Shown: positions 44,144 to 52,564 of the stretch, one piece after another | Numbering within the stretch: the stretch's first letter is position 1 | How the letters are laid out: the number at the start of each line of letters is the position of its first letter | NCBI GenBank assembly: GCA_011390955.1 | Contig: JAABRM010000004.1 | Location: forward strand, 124,001 to 188,000 | Length of the DNA stretch: 64,000 nucleotides | Source of the DNA: Oscillatoriales cyanobacterium | Lineage (GTDB): Bacteria > Cyanobacteriota > Cyanobacteriia > Cyanobacteriales > Laspinemataceae | Direction: 5' to 3' | Program-made: the position numbers and the translations under genes | Notes under the pieces: generated by a model | Databases searched by the model: none | What the model saw: the letters and a program-made list of their open reading frames with translations, nothing else | Told to the model about the DNA's origin: nothing

Positions 44144-45263
44144 CAGTATTTTCTTCCTTGGCTATGGCTGCTTTAACTTTTTCCCCGATTTTCTTCTTCT
44201 CTTCGGGAGTTAAACTTCTGGATTCATCCTCGGAAGACACATTAATACGAGCTTTTTTAATGGCTTCGATAGAATTGATGAAATCCGTTAATTCAAGCTG
44301 ATTTTTGCCTTTGCGAGCCGCTCTCATGGCCGCATCAATCACGGCATTTTTAATATCTCGACCGCAAACATCATCAACTTTAGCTAATTCTGCTAAGGAC
44401 ACATTTCCTGCTTTTGGCATCTTGTCGGGAAGATGTTTCGCCCAGATTTTTTGACGGCAAGTTTCGTCTGGCATGGGAAAGTTGACATGACGAACTCTGG
44501 TTTCAAAGGCTTTATCATAGTTTTGCACCAGATTAGTGGAAAAAATAACCACGCCGCGAAATCTTTCTAAGCAGATAAGTAACTGACTCCGCATGGAGTT
44601 AATCGCTTGTTCTGACCCTTGATTAACGTTTGTGAGTCGTTTGGAAAGTAAAGAGTCAGCTTCATCGATAAACAACAAAGAATTTTCTCGCTCTGCTGCC
44701 ATGAAAATTGCCTCAACATTTTTCGGCCCTTCCCCGTGATACATACTCTCAATCTGAGCGTAACTGGCGACCAAAATCGGGCGGTTGATTTTAGAGGATA
44801 TCGCGTGTGCAGCTAAAGTTTTACCCGTTCCCGGTTTGCCATGAAAGTTGAGGGCGGTACGAGGAAACGGCTCAATTTGTCGCAAACCCCAGTCATCAAA
44901 AACTTTGGATTCTAACTCAATTAAGTCAACCGCCAACAGTAAATCTTCTTCTACTTGTTTGGTGATAACTAATTGCTCGAAAGTAAATAAAGGTTGGGTG
45001 GGTTGATATTTTTTGGCGCGATCTTCAGGGGACAGATCGTAGTTAGATTTGTTTTCCGCAGCATCTTTAGATCCGTCCGATGATTTTTGACCGTTTTTCT
45101 GATTTGCCGATTGAGTCCCTACAGTAATCTGGATATCCTCAAGATTGGTTTCATCCAGTAGCTTATTGACTGCATTAAAAAGTCTAGAACGACAAACAGC
45201 AGCAACCGCTTCAGGAACTCGATCGGGAATACCTTGTACAATAAGAGAAGAAGCTTTATTCAT
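44133..45263 (-). CDS. AAA+ ATPase (classical AAA, FtsH/spastin-like clade)
   Basis: 376 residues. N-terminal about 90 residues are an extra helical/acidic domain. Walker A GKPGTGKT (142-149), pore-like loop YHGEGPKNV (175-183), Walker B LLFIDEAD (196-203), sensor 1 FSTN (241-244), Arg finger in FETRVRHV (253-260), a four-helix lid to about 350 and a charged tail. Single AAA module, likely hexameric. The gene overlaps the membrane-protein gene. The substrate is unknown; genes around it suggest a membrane-associated remodelling function. Confidence 0.85.
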   Translation of the reverse strand: MNKASSLIVQGIPDRVPEAVAAVCRSRLFNAVNKLLDETNLEDIQITVGTQSANQKNGQKSSDGSKDAAENKSNYDLSPEDRAKKYQPTQPLFTFEQLVITKQVEEDLLLAVDLIELESKVFDDWGLRQIEPFPRTALNFHGKPGTGKTLAAHAISSKINRPILVASYAQIESMYHGEGPKNVEAIFMAAERENSLLFIDEADSLLSKRLTNVNQGSEQAINSMRSQLLICLERFRGVVIFSTNLVQNYDKAFETRVRHVNFPMPDETCRQKIWAKHLPDKMPKAGNVSLAELAKVDDVCGRDIKNAVIDAAMRAARKGKNQLELTDFINSIEAIKKARINVSSEDESRSLTPEEKKKIGEKVKAAIAKEENTDET

Positions 45264-45294
45264 TTGTTCAAAAGTATATCAATGTATAATGTAT

Positions 45295-45447
45295 TAGGTA
45301 GGTGGGCATAAATAAATTGAGTATATACCCGTGAAATAAAAATCTGTTATTCCCGCGTTAGCGGAAGCATACGCGCAGCGCGTTTTATGCAGGAATCACA
45401 ATATTTTTGCTGGGTAATAATGCGATTAATTATGCCGACCTACCTAG
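45295..45447. mobile_element. MITE-like element, family B, copy 2 (about 153 bp)
   Basis: TAGGTAGGTGGGCATAAATA at the left end and TAATTATGCCGACCTACCTA at the right are imperfect inverses and resemble copy 1 at 35251. The interior GTTATTCCCGCG/GGAATCAC hairpin is broken by a GCATACGCGCAGCGCG insert. It separates the AAA+ gene from the gene ending at 45469. Confidence 0.6.
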
Positions 45448-45468
45448 CTATATCAGCGATTTGTCTGA

Positions 45469-45819
45469 CTAACTCCAAAAGACAAGTTCTTTTTTCCCAA
45501 AATCGTGAGCCTTTAGTATTTGTGAATCTACCGAACTTGCTTCGATAACTCTAGCATTATAAACTTCACTGTCTTTTTGAGCGAAGATTCCCTGAACGAA
45601 TTGGTAATTTTCGCTTTCAGTCTGTTTTAGTAAAGTAAACCCTAGATAATCCCTATCTTTTATGTCTCGGCGATCGCTCTCAACCATCAAATAGGCAAAT
45701 TGCCTAAACCAACTTACTAAAGAAGATAAGCTTAGATGGGCAAAGTAAACCTTTGTTGGCCATAGAGCACTCCAAGCATCCCAAGGATAGTCCGAAGCGC
45801 TCATAACCTTTACGCTCAT
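45469..45819 (-). CDS. Small protein of the cluster, paralogue of 45947-46324
   Basis: 116 residues. YFAHLSLSSLVSWFRQFAYL is a hydrophobic N-terminal region followed by VESDRRDIKDRDYLGFTLLK, then EVYNARVIEASSVDSQILKA and HDFGKKELVFWS. This parallels the next gene: WFQNFAYLIVNNDRRSLRNR, then ARYIKTRQVDPEIKEAHRYR. A cluster-specific family, unrecognised. Confidence 0.6.
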   Translation of the reverse strand: MSVKVMSASDYPWDAWSALWPTKVYFAHLSLSSLVSWFRQFAYLMVESDRRDIKDRDYLGFTLLKQTESENYQFVQGIFAQKDSEVYNARVIEASSVDSQILKAHDFGKKELVFWS

Positions 45820-45827
45820 AAGTTTGA

Positions 45828-45940
45828 CTATGTATAAATTGCTACTTCTTTTCTCCCATAGTCATGGGCTTGAAGTATGTCTGAATCAACATCAGAAGCT
45901 TTAAGAAATATAGCCTTTTTGAACTCCCCAGAATAACAGG
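45828..45940 (-). pseudogene. Remnant of a third member of the 116/125-residue family
   Basis: Read on the minus strand, the frame ending at the TAG of 45828-45830 gives CYSGEFKKAIFLKASDVDS then DILQAHDYGRKEVAIYT. It aligns with ARVIEASSVDSQILKAHDFG of the neighbour. There is no start and the N-terminal half is missing. It is the scar of a tandem duplication. Confidence 0.6.
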
Positions 45941-45946
45941 GGTGGT

Positions 45947-46324
45947 TTACGACCAAAAGGCTACCTCACGGTAACGATGTGCTTCTTTGATTTCTGGATC
46001 GACCTGTCGAGTTTTAATGTATCTGGCGTCATGGATGTCTTCTGTTTGGTTGTTAAAAATAATCTGGGCATACTCTCCACTATCAAGAGCATTTTTTATA
46101 GTAGCTCTAAGATATTCTCGGTTTCTTAGTGACCTCCGATCATTATTAACTATCAAATAAGCAAAATTTTGGAACCATTGATATAGTATGCTAACTGTTA
46201 AATCTATGAAATAAACAGTTGTGTAAATACCAGCAGCAACCCCGGCCATGACAGCCGTCCACATTAAAATTGAGAATGGATCCACTGTTTTTCTCCTTGT
46301 TACACAATAATTAGAAAGTGGCAA
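45947..46324 (-). CDS. Small membrane protein of the cluster, paralogue of 45469-45819
   Basis: 125 residues. Hydrophobic segment (MWTAVMAGVAAGIYTTVYFI, about 22-41), then WFQNFAYLIVNNDRRSLRNR, and a soluble tail DARYIKTRQVDPEIKEAHRY. The start overlaps the 3' end of the upstream gene by 14 bases, so the pair is coupled. Membrane anchored with a small cytoplasmic domain. Family unrecognised. Confidence 0.65.
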   Translation of the reverse strand: MPLSNYCVTRRKTVDPFSILMWTAVMAGVAAGIYTTVYFIDLTVSILYQWFQNFAYLIVNNDRRSLRNREYLRATIKNALDSGEYAQIIFNNQTEDIHDARYIKTRQVDPEIKEAHRYREVAFWS

Positions 46325-47048
46325 TAATTAAATCTTTGTCACCAAAGCAATCTTGCAACTCTTCGTCTAACTCTCTAGCAACAAACTGGCGACCATAGGG
46401 TTTACCAAATGAGTCACAAACCAATTCATTGTTTTTGTCCAGAAACATTTGGACGATATGATAGCCTTGGAAATGAGCCTTACGCAGGATCGCGCCTTTC
46501 TTGATTTTTGAATTTCGGGGTCGATCGCTCACGAAATATTTTATGGCCTCATCATAGGTAATCAAGGGGATAACTTCTGGTAATCTCAGCAGATCGCGCA
46601 ACAAATCCCCAAATTGACTAAAAACATCCTGTTCAATGCGATCGCCCGATAGATTTTTCTCTCTTAATTGGACAAACACAAAATCTCGATCGCCGAAAGC
46701 ATTGGTCAATTTTCGGTCTAATGTTTTCGCAACTATCTGACGACCGTAGGGACTACGATCTTGACGGCAAACAATCTGGTTATATCGATCTAAAAATATC
46801 TGCCCTAACACTTGACCTTCAGCGTGTGCTTGACGGATAATTGCTCCATTCTTGACCGCAGAATTTGGGGGGCGATCGCTCTGTAAATAACTAATCACCT
46901 CATCAAAAGTTATCACTGCCTGTACTTCCGGCACTGCCAGAATACGCGGCGACCATTCCTTAAACTGAGCAACTATTCGCCGTTCATCCTCGCGGGTGAT
47001 TTTTTGATCGCCATCAGAGGAGTCTTTAGAAAACCAGCTTAGAATCAT
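46311..47048 (-). CDS. Soluble protein made of two tandem repeats of a 90-residue domain, unknown
   Basis: 245 residues. Domain 1 (about 60-150) and domain 2 (about 160-245) align: ITFDEVISYLQSDRPPNS with ITYDEAIKYFVSDRPRNS, GAIIRQAHAEGQVLGQIFLD with GAILRKAHFQGYHIVQMFLD, and YGRQIVAKTLDRKL with YGRQFVARELDEEL. No catalytic signature was recognised. First gene of the leftward cluster; its divergent neighbour is the second STAND ATPase. Confidence 0.65.
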   Translation of the reverse strand: MILSWFSKDSSDGDQKITREDERRIVAQFKEWSPRILAVPEVQAVITFDEVISYLQSDRPPNSAVKNGAIIRQAHAEGQVLGQIFLDRYNQIVCRQDRSPYGRQIVAKTLDRKLTNAFGDRDFVFVQLREKNLSGDRIEQDVFSQFGDLLRDLLRLPEVIPLITYDEAIKYFVSDRPRNSKIKKGAILRKAHFQGYHIVQMFLDKNNELVCDSFGKPYGRQFVARELDEELQDCFGDKDLIIATF

Positions 47049-47176
47049 TGCATAATTCCCCTTATGGTAAAGCTTACATAGCGTTTATAGTCAAGAAACC
47101 CTATATGTGCGAATTGCTTCTTTGGCTACATATCTATTATTTTGCCACGCAATTTTTGTTCCTCACCGGATAAGCG

Positions 47177-47280
47177 GTGGCATTTGGTGGGGGATTTTTC
47201 AACTTTTTTGGCTCCGACTTGGTGACAAAAAGTGGCATAAGGTGGCAAAAGTGGCATTTGGTGTGATAAAGTAACGTCAA
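47177..47280. promoter_or_regulatory. GTG-phased array upstream of STAND paralogue 2 (candidate operator)
   Basis: From 47222 on, units begin at 47222, 47232, 47242, 47251, 47261 and 47271 (steps of 10, 10, 9, 10, 10), for example GTGGCATAAG, GTGGCATTTG and GTGTGATAAA. An isolated pair, GTGGCATTTG then GTGGGGG, is at 47177-47193. The array ends 32-35 bases before the STAND start, in the shared region with the leftward cluster, so it could control both. Consensus GTGRYATWWK. Confidence 0.55.
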
Positions 47281-47311
47281 ACCTTAACTACAATGATGAC
47301 CTTACCCCACA

Positions 47312-48718
47312 ATGATGGATATCCAAGAGGCGATCGAGTGGACCGACGATCGCGTTTTTGCTAAAACCGGAAAGCGCCTCGACTCACTGCAACGGACTAT
47401 ATTAGAAGGGACTTTAGAAAATCAAAGTTACAAGCAGGTGGCGGAGGATTATCACTGCACTAAAGACCATACTAAAAGAGTCGCTGCGGAATTATGGAAG
47501 CTCCTGTCGGATGTGTTGGGTGAAGAGGTAAAGAAAGCAAATTTTAAATCTACATTAAAACGAATAAAAAATTCTAATATCTCAAATTTTGGGTCTGACT
47601 ATATACAAATTATGGGTGACATTAACTTCTGTAACGAACATTGCCCCTATCCCAAAGTAAAGAAAGCCACAAAAACCCGATCGCCCTCTGCCAATTCCTC
47701 CACAAATTCCCCTAGCAAACAACCAGAACAACGCCACAATTTAACCGAAGCCCCGGAATGGGAGCATCATAACAACCGCCTTGCAGAAATAACCACCTTA
47801 AAAAAGTGGATTTTGGCCGAAAAAATCCGCCTGGTCACTATCTTTGGCTTGCCGGGAATGGGCAAAACCACCCTCGGTCGAGAACTGGTAGAACAAATTA
47901 AAGATAACTTTGACTATATCCTTTGGCGCAACTGTAGCGAAACTCTCACCCGAAAATCTTTCCAAACCAATTTAATTGAGTTTTTTTCCCAAAATCAGGA
48001 AACCAAATCATCATCCCTCATCGACTATTTGCGTTTAAATCGTTGCCTAATCATTCTCGACGACTTACAAGAACTGTTTGCCCCTGAAAAATTCGCAGGC
48101 ACTTATCTGCCAGAAGCCGAAAGTTATGGTAAGTTCTTAAAAGAAATGGCGCGATCGCCTCACAACAGTTGCATCCTCATCCTGAGTTGGGAAAAACCCA
48201 CAGAAATTGCCACCTTAGAAGGAGAAAACCGTCATTGCCGCAGCTTACAAATGGGTGGTTTGGGAGAAGCAGCAGCGGAAATATTAAGCAACAAAGGGTT
48301 AAAGGATGACGATAAATGGGGGGAACTAATCCAACTTTATAGCGGCAACCCGTCCTGGTTAAATATTATTGCGGCTACTATCGCAGACTTATTTAACCGC
48401 AGCGTCGATCGCTACCTATCCTATCCCGGTTTATTTCTCGGAGACTTAGAGCCCATATTAGAAGAATATTATCAACGGTTATCCGCACCAGAGAAAAGCG
48501 TCATCCTCTGGTTAGCCAACCAAAAAGCAGTAGATATTTCCCAAAAACCAGGAGTAGGGGCGATTCACGAATCGCCCCTACCTTTATCGGAAGCTGACTT
48601 TATCAAAGCCATCAACTCTTTAAGAAAACGGGGTTTAATCGAAAAAGCCACGGATAACGAATCGTCCCTTTTCGATATTCCCGCTTTGGTTAAAAATTAT
48701 GTGAAAAATTACTCATAA
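47312..48718 (+). CDS. STAND (NB-ARC-like) P-loop ATPase with N-terminal HTH-like domain, paralogue 2
   Basis: 468 residues. N-terminal helical/HTH-like domain (1-88: RVFAKTGKRLDSLQRTI, then KQVAEDYHCTKDHTKR), Ser-rich linker (120-140), Walker A GLPGMGKTT (179-187), Walker B CLIILDD (245-251), a GxP-like GNPSWLNI motif, and a C-terminal winged-helix-like part. Shares the whole architecture with 180-1589. A 28-base palindromic repeat is inserted in frame near its 3' end (48554-48581), adding GVGAIHESPL. The start may be the second Met. It is divergent from the membrane/AAA+ cluster. Confidence 0.85.
   Translation: MMDIQEAIEWTDDRVFAKTGKRLDSLQRTILEGTLENQSYKQVAEDYHCTKDHTKRVAAELWKLLSDVLGEEVKKANFKSTLKRIKNSNISNFGSDYIQIMGDINFCNEHCPYPKVKKATKTRSPSANSSTNSPSKQPEQRHNLTEAPEWEHHNNRLAEITTLKKWILAEKIRLVTIFGLPGMGKTTLGRELVEQIKDNFDYILWRNCSETLTRKSFQTNLIEFFSQNQETKSSSLIDYLRLNRCLIILDDLQELFAPEKFAGTYLPEAESYGKFLKEMARSPHNSCILILSWEKPTEIATLEGENRHCRSLQMGGLGEAAAEILSNKGLKDDDKWGELIQLYSGNPSWLNIIAATIADLFNRSVDRYLSYPGLFLGDLEPILEEYYQRLSAPEKSVILWLANQKAVDISQKPGVGAIHESPLPLSEADFIKAINSLRKRGLIEKATDNESSLFDIPALVKNYVKNYS
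48554..48581. repeat. GTAGGGGCGATTC palindrome inserted in the STAND coding sequence
   Basis: GTAGGGGCGATTC pairs with GAATCGCCCCTAC around AC; the same repeat type occurs at 62664-62692 and elsewhere. It reads in frame. Confidence 0.7.
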
Positions 48719-48720
48719 AT

Positions 48721-48747
48721 AAGGACACGGCATTGCCGTGTCCCTAG
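48721..48747. repeat. GGACACGGCATTGCCGTGTCC hairpin just after the STAND stop codon
   Basis: Palindrome immediately 3' of the STAND gene, a likely terminator hairpin. 48830-48888 holds the ACCCCCCTTGAAACCGCCAT repeat (compare 16133-16196). Confidence 0.65.
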
Positions 48748-48886
48748 GGGTATGATAGCGCTAGAGAAAAAATTTCAGCAAAATCCCTATTTAATACCAA
48801 TTTCAATCAATTATGCCACAAACGAAATCTTCAACCCCCCTTGAAACCGCCATCGGCTTTGCACGAATGAAAGCACTCTTGTCTAA

Positions 48887-50308
48887 TTAAGAGCGGCTTA
48901 AGGCTTCTCGGCGACTATCAAAGACTTTTAAAATCCCATCAGTCACCTCATCCGTCACCGTAGAATTAAACCCAGTAATAAATACTTTCGCCGCCGAAAT
49001 CTTAGAGGGTAAGTCTCCAGCAGAATCGAGTTGTTTAAAAAATTCCTTGGCATGGCTTAGTTGATGATTAAGTTCATCAAAGCCCATTGTTTTGACAAAA
49101 AATGTGGCTAAAGGCGAATGCTTGATATCGTAGGCGGAACTTTTCGTCCGTCCTTTTTCCAATAAGTTCAAAACCGTGGTTTCTAACTCATTTTTCGGGT
49201 GATAGGCTTGCTCGTCTAAATTCGGCAAAAAGTCTTCTAACTTTTTCGCGCTGGTGGTGCCTTTTTCCGGCAGTTCTCCCATCATGGTGGAGAGGGGAAT
49301 ATCTAAGCCAACTCGTAAAGATATCGCTTCGATAAAGGCAATGGTGACTACTTTTGCTCCCAGATACAGTCGAGCCACTTCAATATTTTTGCGAGATCCA
49401 TTGACAAAATTCTGGTAGGTTTCTTCGTCCGGTTCTCCGGCAAACTGACGAAAGACTGATTCCGGTTTCAGGAAATTCATAAATCCTTCCATTTTTTGTA
49501 AGGAAACCCGGTATTCCTGAACCGTATAAGTGCTGGAGTTGATTAAATTATGATTAGTTTCTGGCAGTAGATTCCAGGTATTATCTAAAAAACTAGCGGC
49601 ACTGGGGGTGGCAAACCCTTCTACGTCTCGGTTGGCCATCCGAACCGCTCTTTTAACCGAGTTTACCATTTCCTCCTCCGTAAACTGGAGGTTAAACTTA
49701 TTGTTGGTTTCTTGTATGCGTTTGTAGAGCCGATCGCTTGCGGTTAAGCCGTCTGGACTTGGCATTTGAAAAGGAATGGTGGCTTCGATACAAGCGCAGA
49801 TTTGAACTAAGATTTTTTTAGCGACAAATTCTTGGAGAGCTTTCGCCGCTACCAGCGCACTTAAAAACTCATTTTGTCCCGCAAAGGGAGACAATTGCTG
49901 ACCGGAGACAAACCCAAATACTGAGATGACAATATCAAAAATATCATCTTCAGGAATTTCGGCGCGATCGCGAATTTTTAAATGTTCTTTGCCGCCACCT
50001 CGCAAAGGTTTGACCTCTTTGATCAGCCCACTAATATAGTAAGCCAGATTAAAATTTACACTTTGATCGACCTGGACATAGACGAGATCGTGAAATAGTG
50101 CGGCTAAAACTTCTATCGGATCTGTAGAGCCACCGACTTCAAATATATGATCCGGAGTATGGAAATAGCGCCAAGGGCCGGTCATCGGTTGGACGATGAG
50201 TTCAGCGATCTGCTCAAGTTTCGTTTGTGAGACTTCAACTTGTAGATGATTAGTCGCCCAGACTAGCTTATCTAGGCATTTTTGATACTCCTGTTCAAAA
50301 TTCATCAC
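48887..50308 (-). CDS. HD-superfamily metal-dependent hydrolase-like protein
   Basis: 473 residues. N-terminal WRYFHTPDHIFEVGG, then VLAALFHDLVYVQVDQ: the H...HD pattern of HD-domain phosphohydrolases, and a following H/D region is not certain. The long C-terminal part (VKRAVRMANRDVEGFATPS, then RLYLGAKVVTIAFIEAISL) is helical and unassigned. The family's substrates are nucleotides or nucleic acids. Next to the STAND gene, convergent, so membership of the same module is only positional. Confidence 0.75.
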   Translation of the reverse strand: MMNFEQEYQKCLDKLVWATNHLQVEVSQTKLEQIAELIVQPMTGPWRYFHTPDHIFEVGGSTDPIEVLAALFHDLVYVQVDQSVNFNLAYYISGLIKEVKPLRGGGKEHLKIRDRAEIPEDDIFDIVISVFGFVSGQQLSPFAGQNEFLSALVAAKALQEFVAKKILVQICACIEATIPFQMPSPDGLTASDRLYKRIQETNNKFNLQFTEEEMVNSVKRAVRMANRDVEGFATPSAASFLDNTWNLLPETNHNLINSSTYTVQEYRVSLQKMEGFMNFLKPESVFRQFAGEPDEETYQNFVNGSRKNIEVARLYLGAKVVTIAFIEAISLRVGLDIPLSTMMGELPEKGTTSAKKLEDFLPNLDEQAYHPKNELETTVLNLLEKGRTKSSAYDIKHSPLATFFVKTMGFDELNHQLSHAKEFFKQLDSAGDLPSKISAAKVFITGFNSTVTDEVTDGILKVFDSRREALSRS

Positions 50309-50586
50309 GACCTCTGCACCTTTAATTTAGCCCGATCATACTTTATCATACCAACAAGGGAGAAAATCCTATCCCGATCTGGAAAATCGCGATTCGCCCC
50401 AGGGAGTCACCATGACCCCATCAGAGAATAGACTGGTTCTATCTAAGGATAATTTAACCCAATAGTTAACCCAGATACTTCCTTTTATTCAATATCAATC
50501 CGCGAAAATGTTTTAGATTCTTGAAAATTGGGCGAAAATTCAGCCAACAGCGTCCTGAGATCGCATCACATTAAATAAAATTGACC
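50309..50586. other. Divergent gap between the HD gene and the hydrolase gene
   Basis: No gene and no repeat found. Promoters of the two divergent genes are expected here. Confidence 0.35.
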
Positions 50587-51528
50587 ATGCAATCCCCAAC
50601 CCTGACCCCGAAATTTCCCACCCATCTGGGTTACCAGAGAAATTGGATTTGGCGTGGCTGGCACATCCGCTACACCTATATTAGACCAGGGTCGGCTGAT
50701 GCCACTCCGGGAAATTCCCTGAAAACCAATGGCGAACCTACTCCCATCCCCAAGCCACTGTTATTCTTACATGGATTTGGTTCGGGTTTGGGGCAATGGC
50801 GATATAACTTACAGCCTTTGAGTCAACACCATTGTGTCTATGCCCTGGATTTTCTGGGTTTTGGCGCATCGCAAAAAGCACCGGCTCATTATAATTTCAG
50901 CCTGTGGAGTGAGCTAGTCTATGATTTCTGGCGTTGTATGATTGGGGCGCCTGCGGTGACCATCGGGCATTCTTTGGGGGCATTGGTGGCTTTAAATACT
51001 GTCGCCCATCATCCAGAAATGGCCTCGGATCTCGTATTGCTGACCCTCCCGGATACCCAGAGTAGTCAACCCCCCGCTTTTGCCAGATATTTGGAAAAAC
51101 TTTTTGCCAATCCCTTGCTATTATCCCCGTTCTTCCGGTCGATCCGTCGTCCGGCAGTGCTGCGATCGGTGCTGAAAAAAATTTATCGTCGTCCTGAATT
51201 AGTGGATCGAGAATTAGTGGATTTATTTGCCACTCCCCCCCAAGATCGCGGGGCTTTAGATGTATTTTGTCGCTTGGCGCGATCGCGTAATGACCCCGAC
51301 TATGGCAGCAAATCTCTCCAAGATTTACTCTCGAAAGTAGCCATGCCAATTTTGGTCATTTGGGGTGAAGAAGATAAAGTTGTTCCCCTCAGAGGTTTTC
51401 GGCGCTATCTTCCCTTAAATCCCCAGTTAAATTTAGTGGAAATTCCCCAAGCTGGTCATTGTGCTTATGATGAGTATCCCGAACAAATCAATCAAAAAAT
51501 CTTAGATTGGATTGCTGAGGAGAAATAA
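50587..51528 (+). CDS. Alpha/beta-hydrolase fold protein
   Basis: 313 residues from MQSPTLTPKFPTHLGYQRN; an upstream TTG is less likely. LFLHGFGSGLGQWRYNL (oxyanion HGFG), nucleophile Ser in VTIGHSLGALVALN, acid Asp in IWGEEDKVVP and His in QAGHCAYDEYP. Complete triad; lid residues vary, so esterase, haloalkane dehalogenase-like or lyase are possible. Confidence 0.9.
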   Translation: MQSPTLTPKFPTHLGYQRNWIWRGWHIRYTYIRPGSADATPGNSLKTNGEPTPIPKPLLFLHGFGSGLGQWRYNLQPLSQHHCVYALDFLGFGASQKAPAHYNFSLWSELVYDFWRCMIGAPAVTIGHSLGALVALNTVAHHPEMASDLVLLTLPDTQSSQPPAFARYLEKLFANPLLLSPFFRSIRRPAVLRSVLKKIYRRPELVDRELVDLFATPPQDRGALDVFCRLARSRNDPDYGSKSLQDLLSKVAMPILVIWGEEDKVVPLRGFRRYLPLNPQLNLVEIPQAGHCAYDEYPEQINQKILDWIAEEK

Positions 51529-52564
51529 ATCTGGTCAAAGCAAACAGAGGCAAGCTATGCAGGCGATCGCCTCTCCCCAGCATTTGTAGGCAAATATGTT
51601 AGGCAAGATTTTCACGATCGATCCCCAGGGGTCAATAGGGGTCAATTTTTCGGCGATCGCGCTTGCAAAAGCCTTGATGGGGATTAACCGGGCAGAAAAT
51701 ATCGGACAAACTTAGATGCCATACAGGATAAAGCCGCCTGGGATCGGAGGAAAAGCGATCGCCCAACCTTGGGCGATCGCTTTTCCTGGGATAATTGCAT
51801 CAAATTTTTTAATAATTTTGGGATCAAATGTAGGCTGGCAAAATTTCCGATCGCTCCCTCCAACCCCCCTGACAAAGGAGTATTTTTAGAATTATTCCAG
51901 AATTCTAATTTAATCCGCGATCGATACCGCTCTAAAAATTCGTGACAAATCCTGACATCCCTGAGTCTCCAGATTTTTGCCAAAAATTATCGCAGGCTTA
52001 ACCTATTTTTTAATTTTTGTCAATAGCCCAGCAATTAAAAGTGGTAATTTACAATACTTTTAAACAAACTTTGTCAAAACTTTAAAAAAATATCTTGTCA
52101 ATGGGAATATTCATCGCTTAAGATGAAAATAATTAAACTTATGGTAGAATACTGACTTAAAAAATATCAGGGAGTTTACTCTAGAACGTCAAATCTAAAG
52201 GCTAAATTGATTGACTACTCCGTATAAATACGGAACTCGTCAAGCTTAAACATAGCAACTTATGGTTAATTTGCTGGCAATCAGAGGAATCTACTGAAAA
52301 TCTGGCGATCTTCTTGAAAAATCTGCCTGATCTCGTCTATATGGCAACGAATCAAGCAGGACTAGACTTTGGTTAACCAAGATAGATCTCCGGAAAACTG
52401 CGACTATCATCGATTGACTGTGGGTTGAATCATTCATTTGAACTCCCACTGATTCCAATTCAGGGTTTGAGTGCATTTTGATTTTCAGGATAGTCGCAAA
52501 AGAATCAAATCTTTATTAATCAAGGCAGTTGATTGTCTTGAGGATACCTCTGAGGTAAAAAAAC
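51529..52564. other. 1-kb non-coding region upstream of the M23 peptidase gene
   Basis: 51751-51784: AAAAGCGATCGCCCAA is followed by CC and its exact reverse complement, a 16-bp stem holding two HIP1 sites and ending in TTTT, a bidirectional terminator-like hairpin. A 98-base structured leader domain is at 52400-52497. No gene recognised. Confidence 0.55.
52400..52497 (+). promoter_or_regulatory. Structured 5' leader domain of the M23 peptidase gene
   Basis: GCGACTATC (52400-52408) pairs with GATAGTCGC (52489-52497), closing a 98-base domain. Inside, GTGGGTT (52420-52426) pairs with AACTCCCAC (52441-52449). The domain ends 67 bases before the start codon, as a riboswitch or regulatory leader would. 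c-di-AMP (ydaO) riboswitches are known upstream of cell-wall hydrolase genes, but I do not see the ydaO core motifs. Confidence 0.5.

Noticed and set aside
52200-52560. c-di-AMP (ydaO) riboswitch
   Set aside because: Position fits, but the conserved core sequences are not seen; kept only as an unnamed structured leader.
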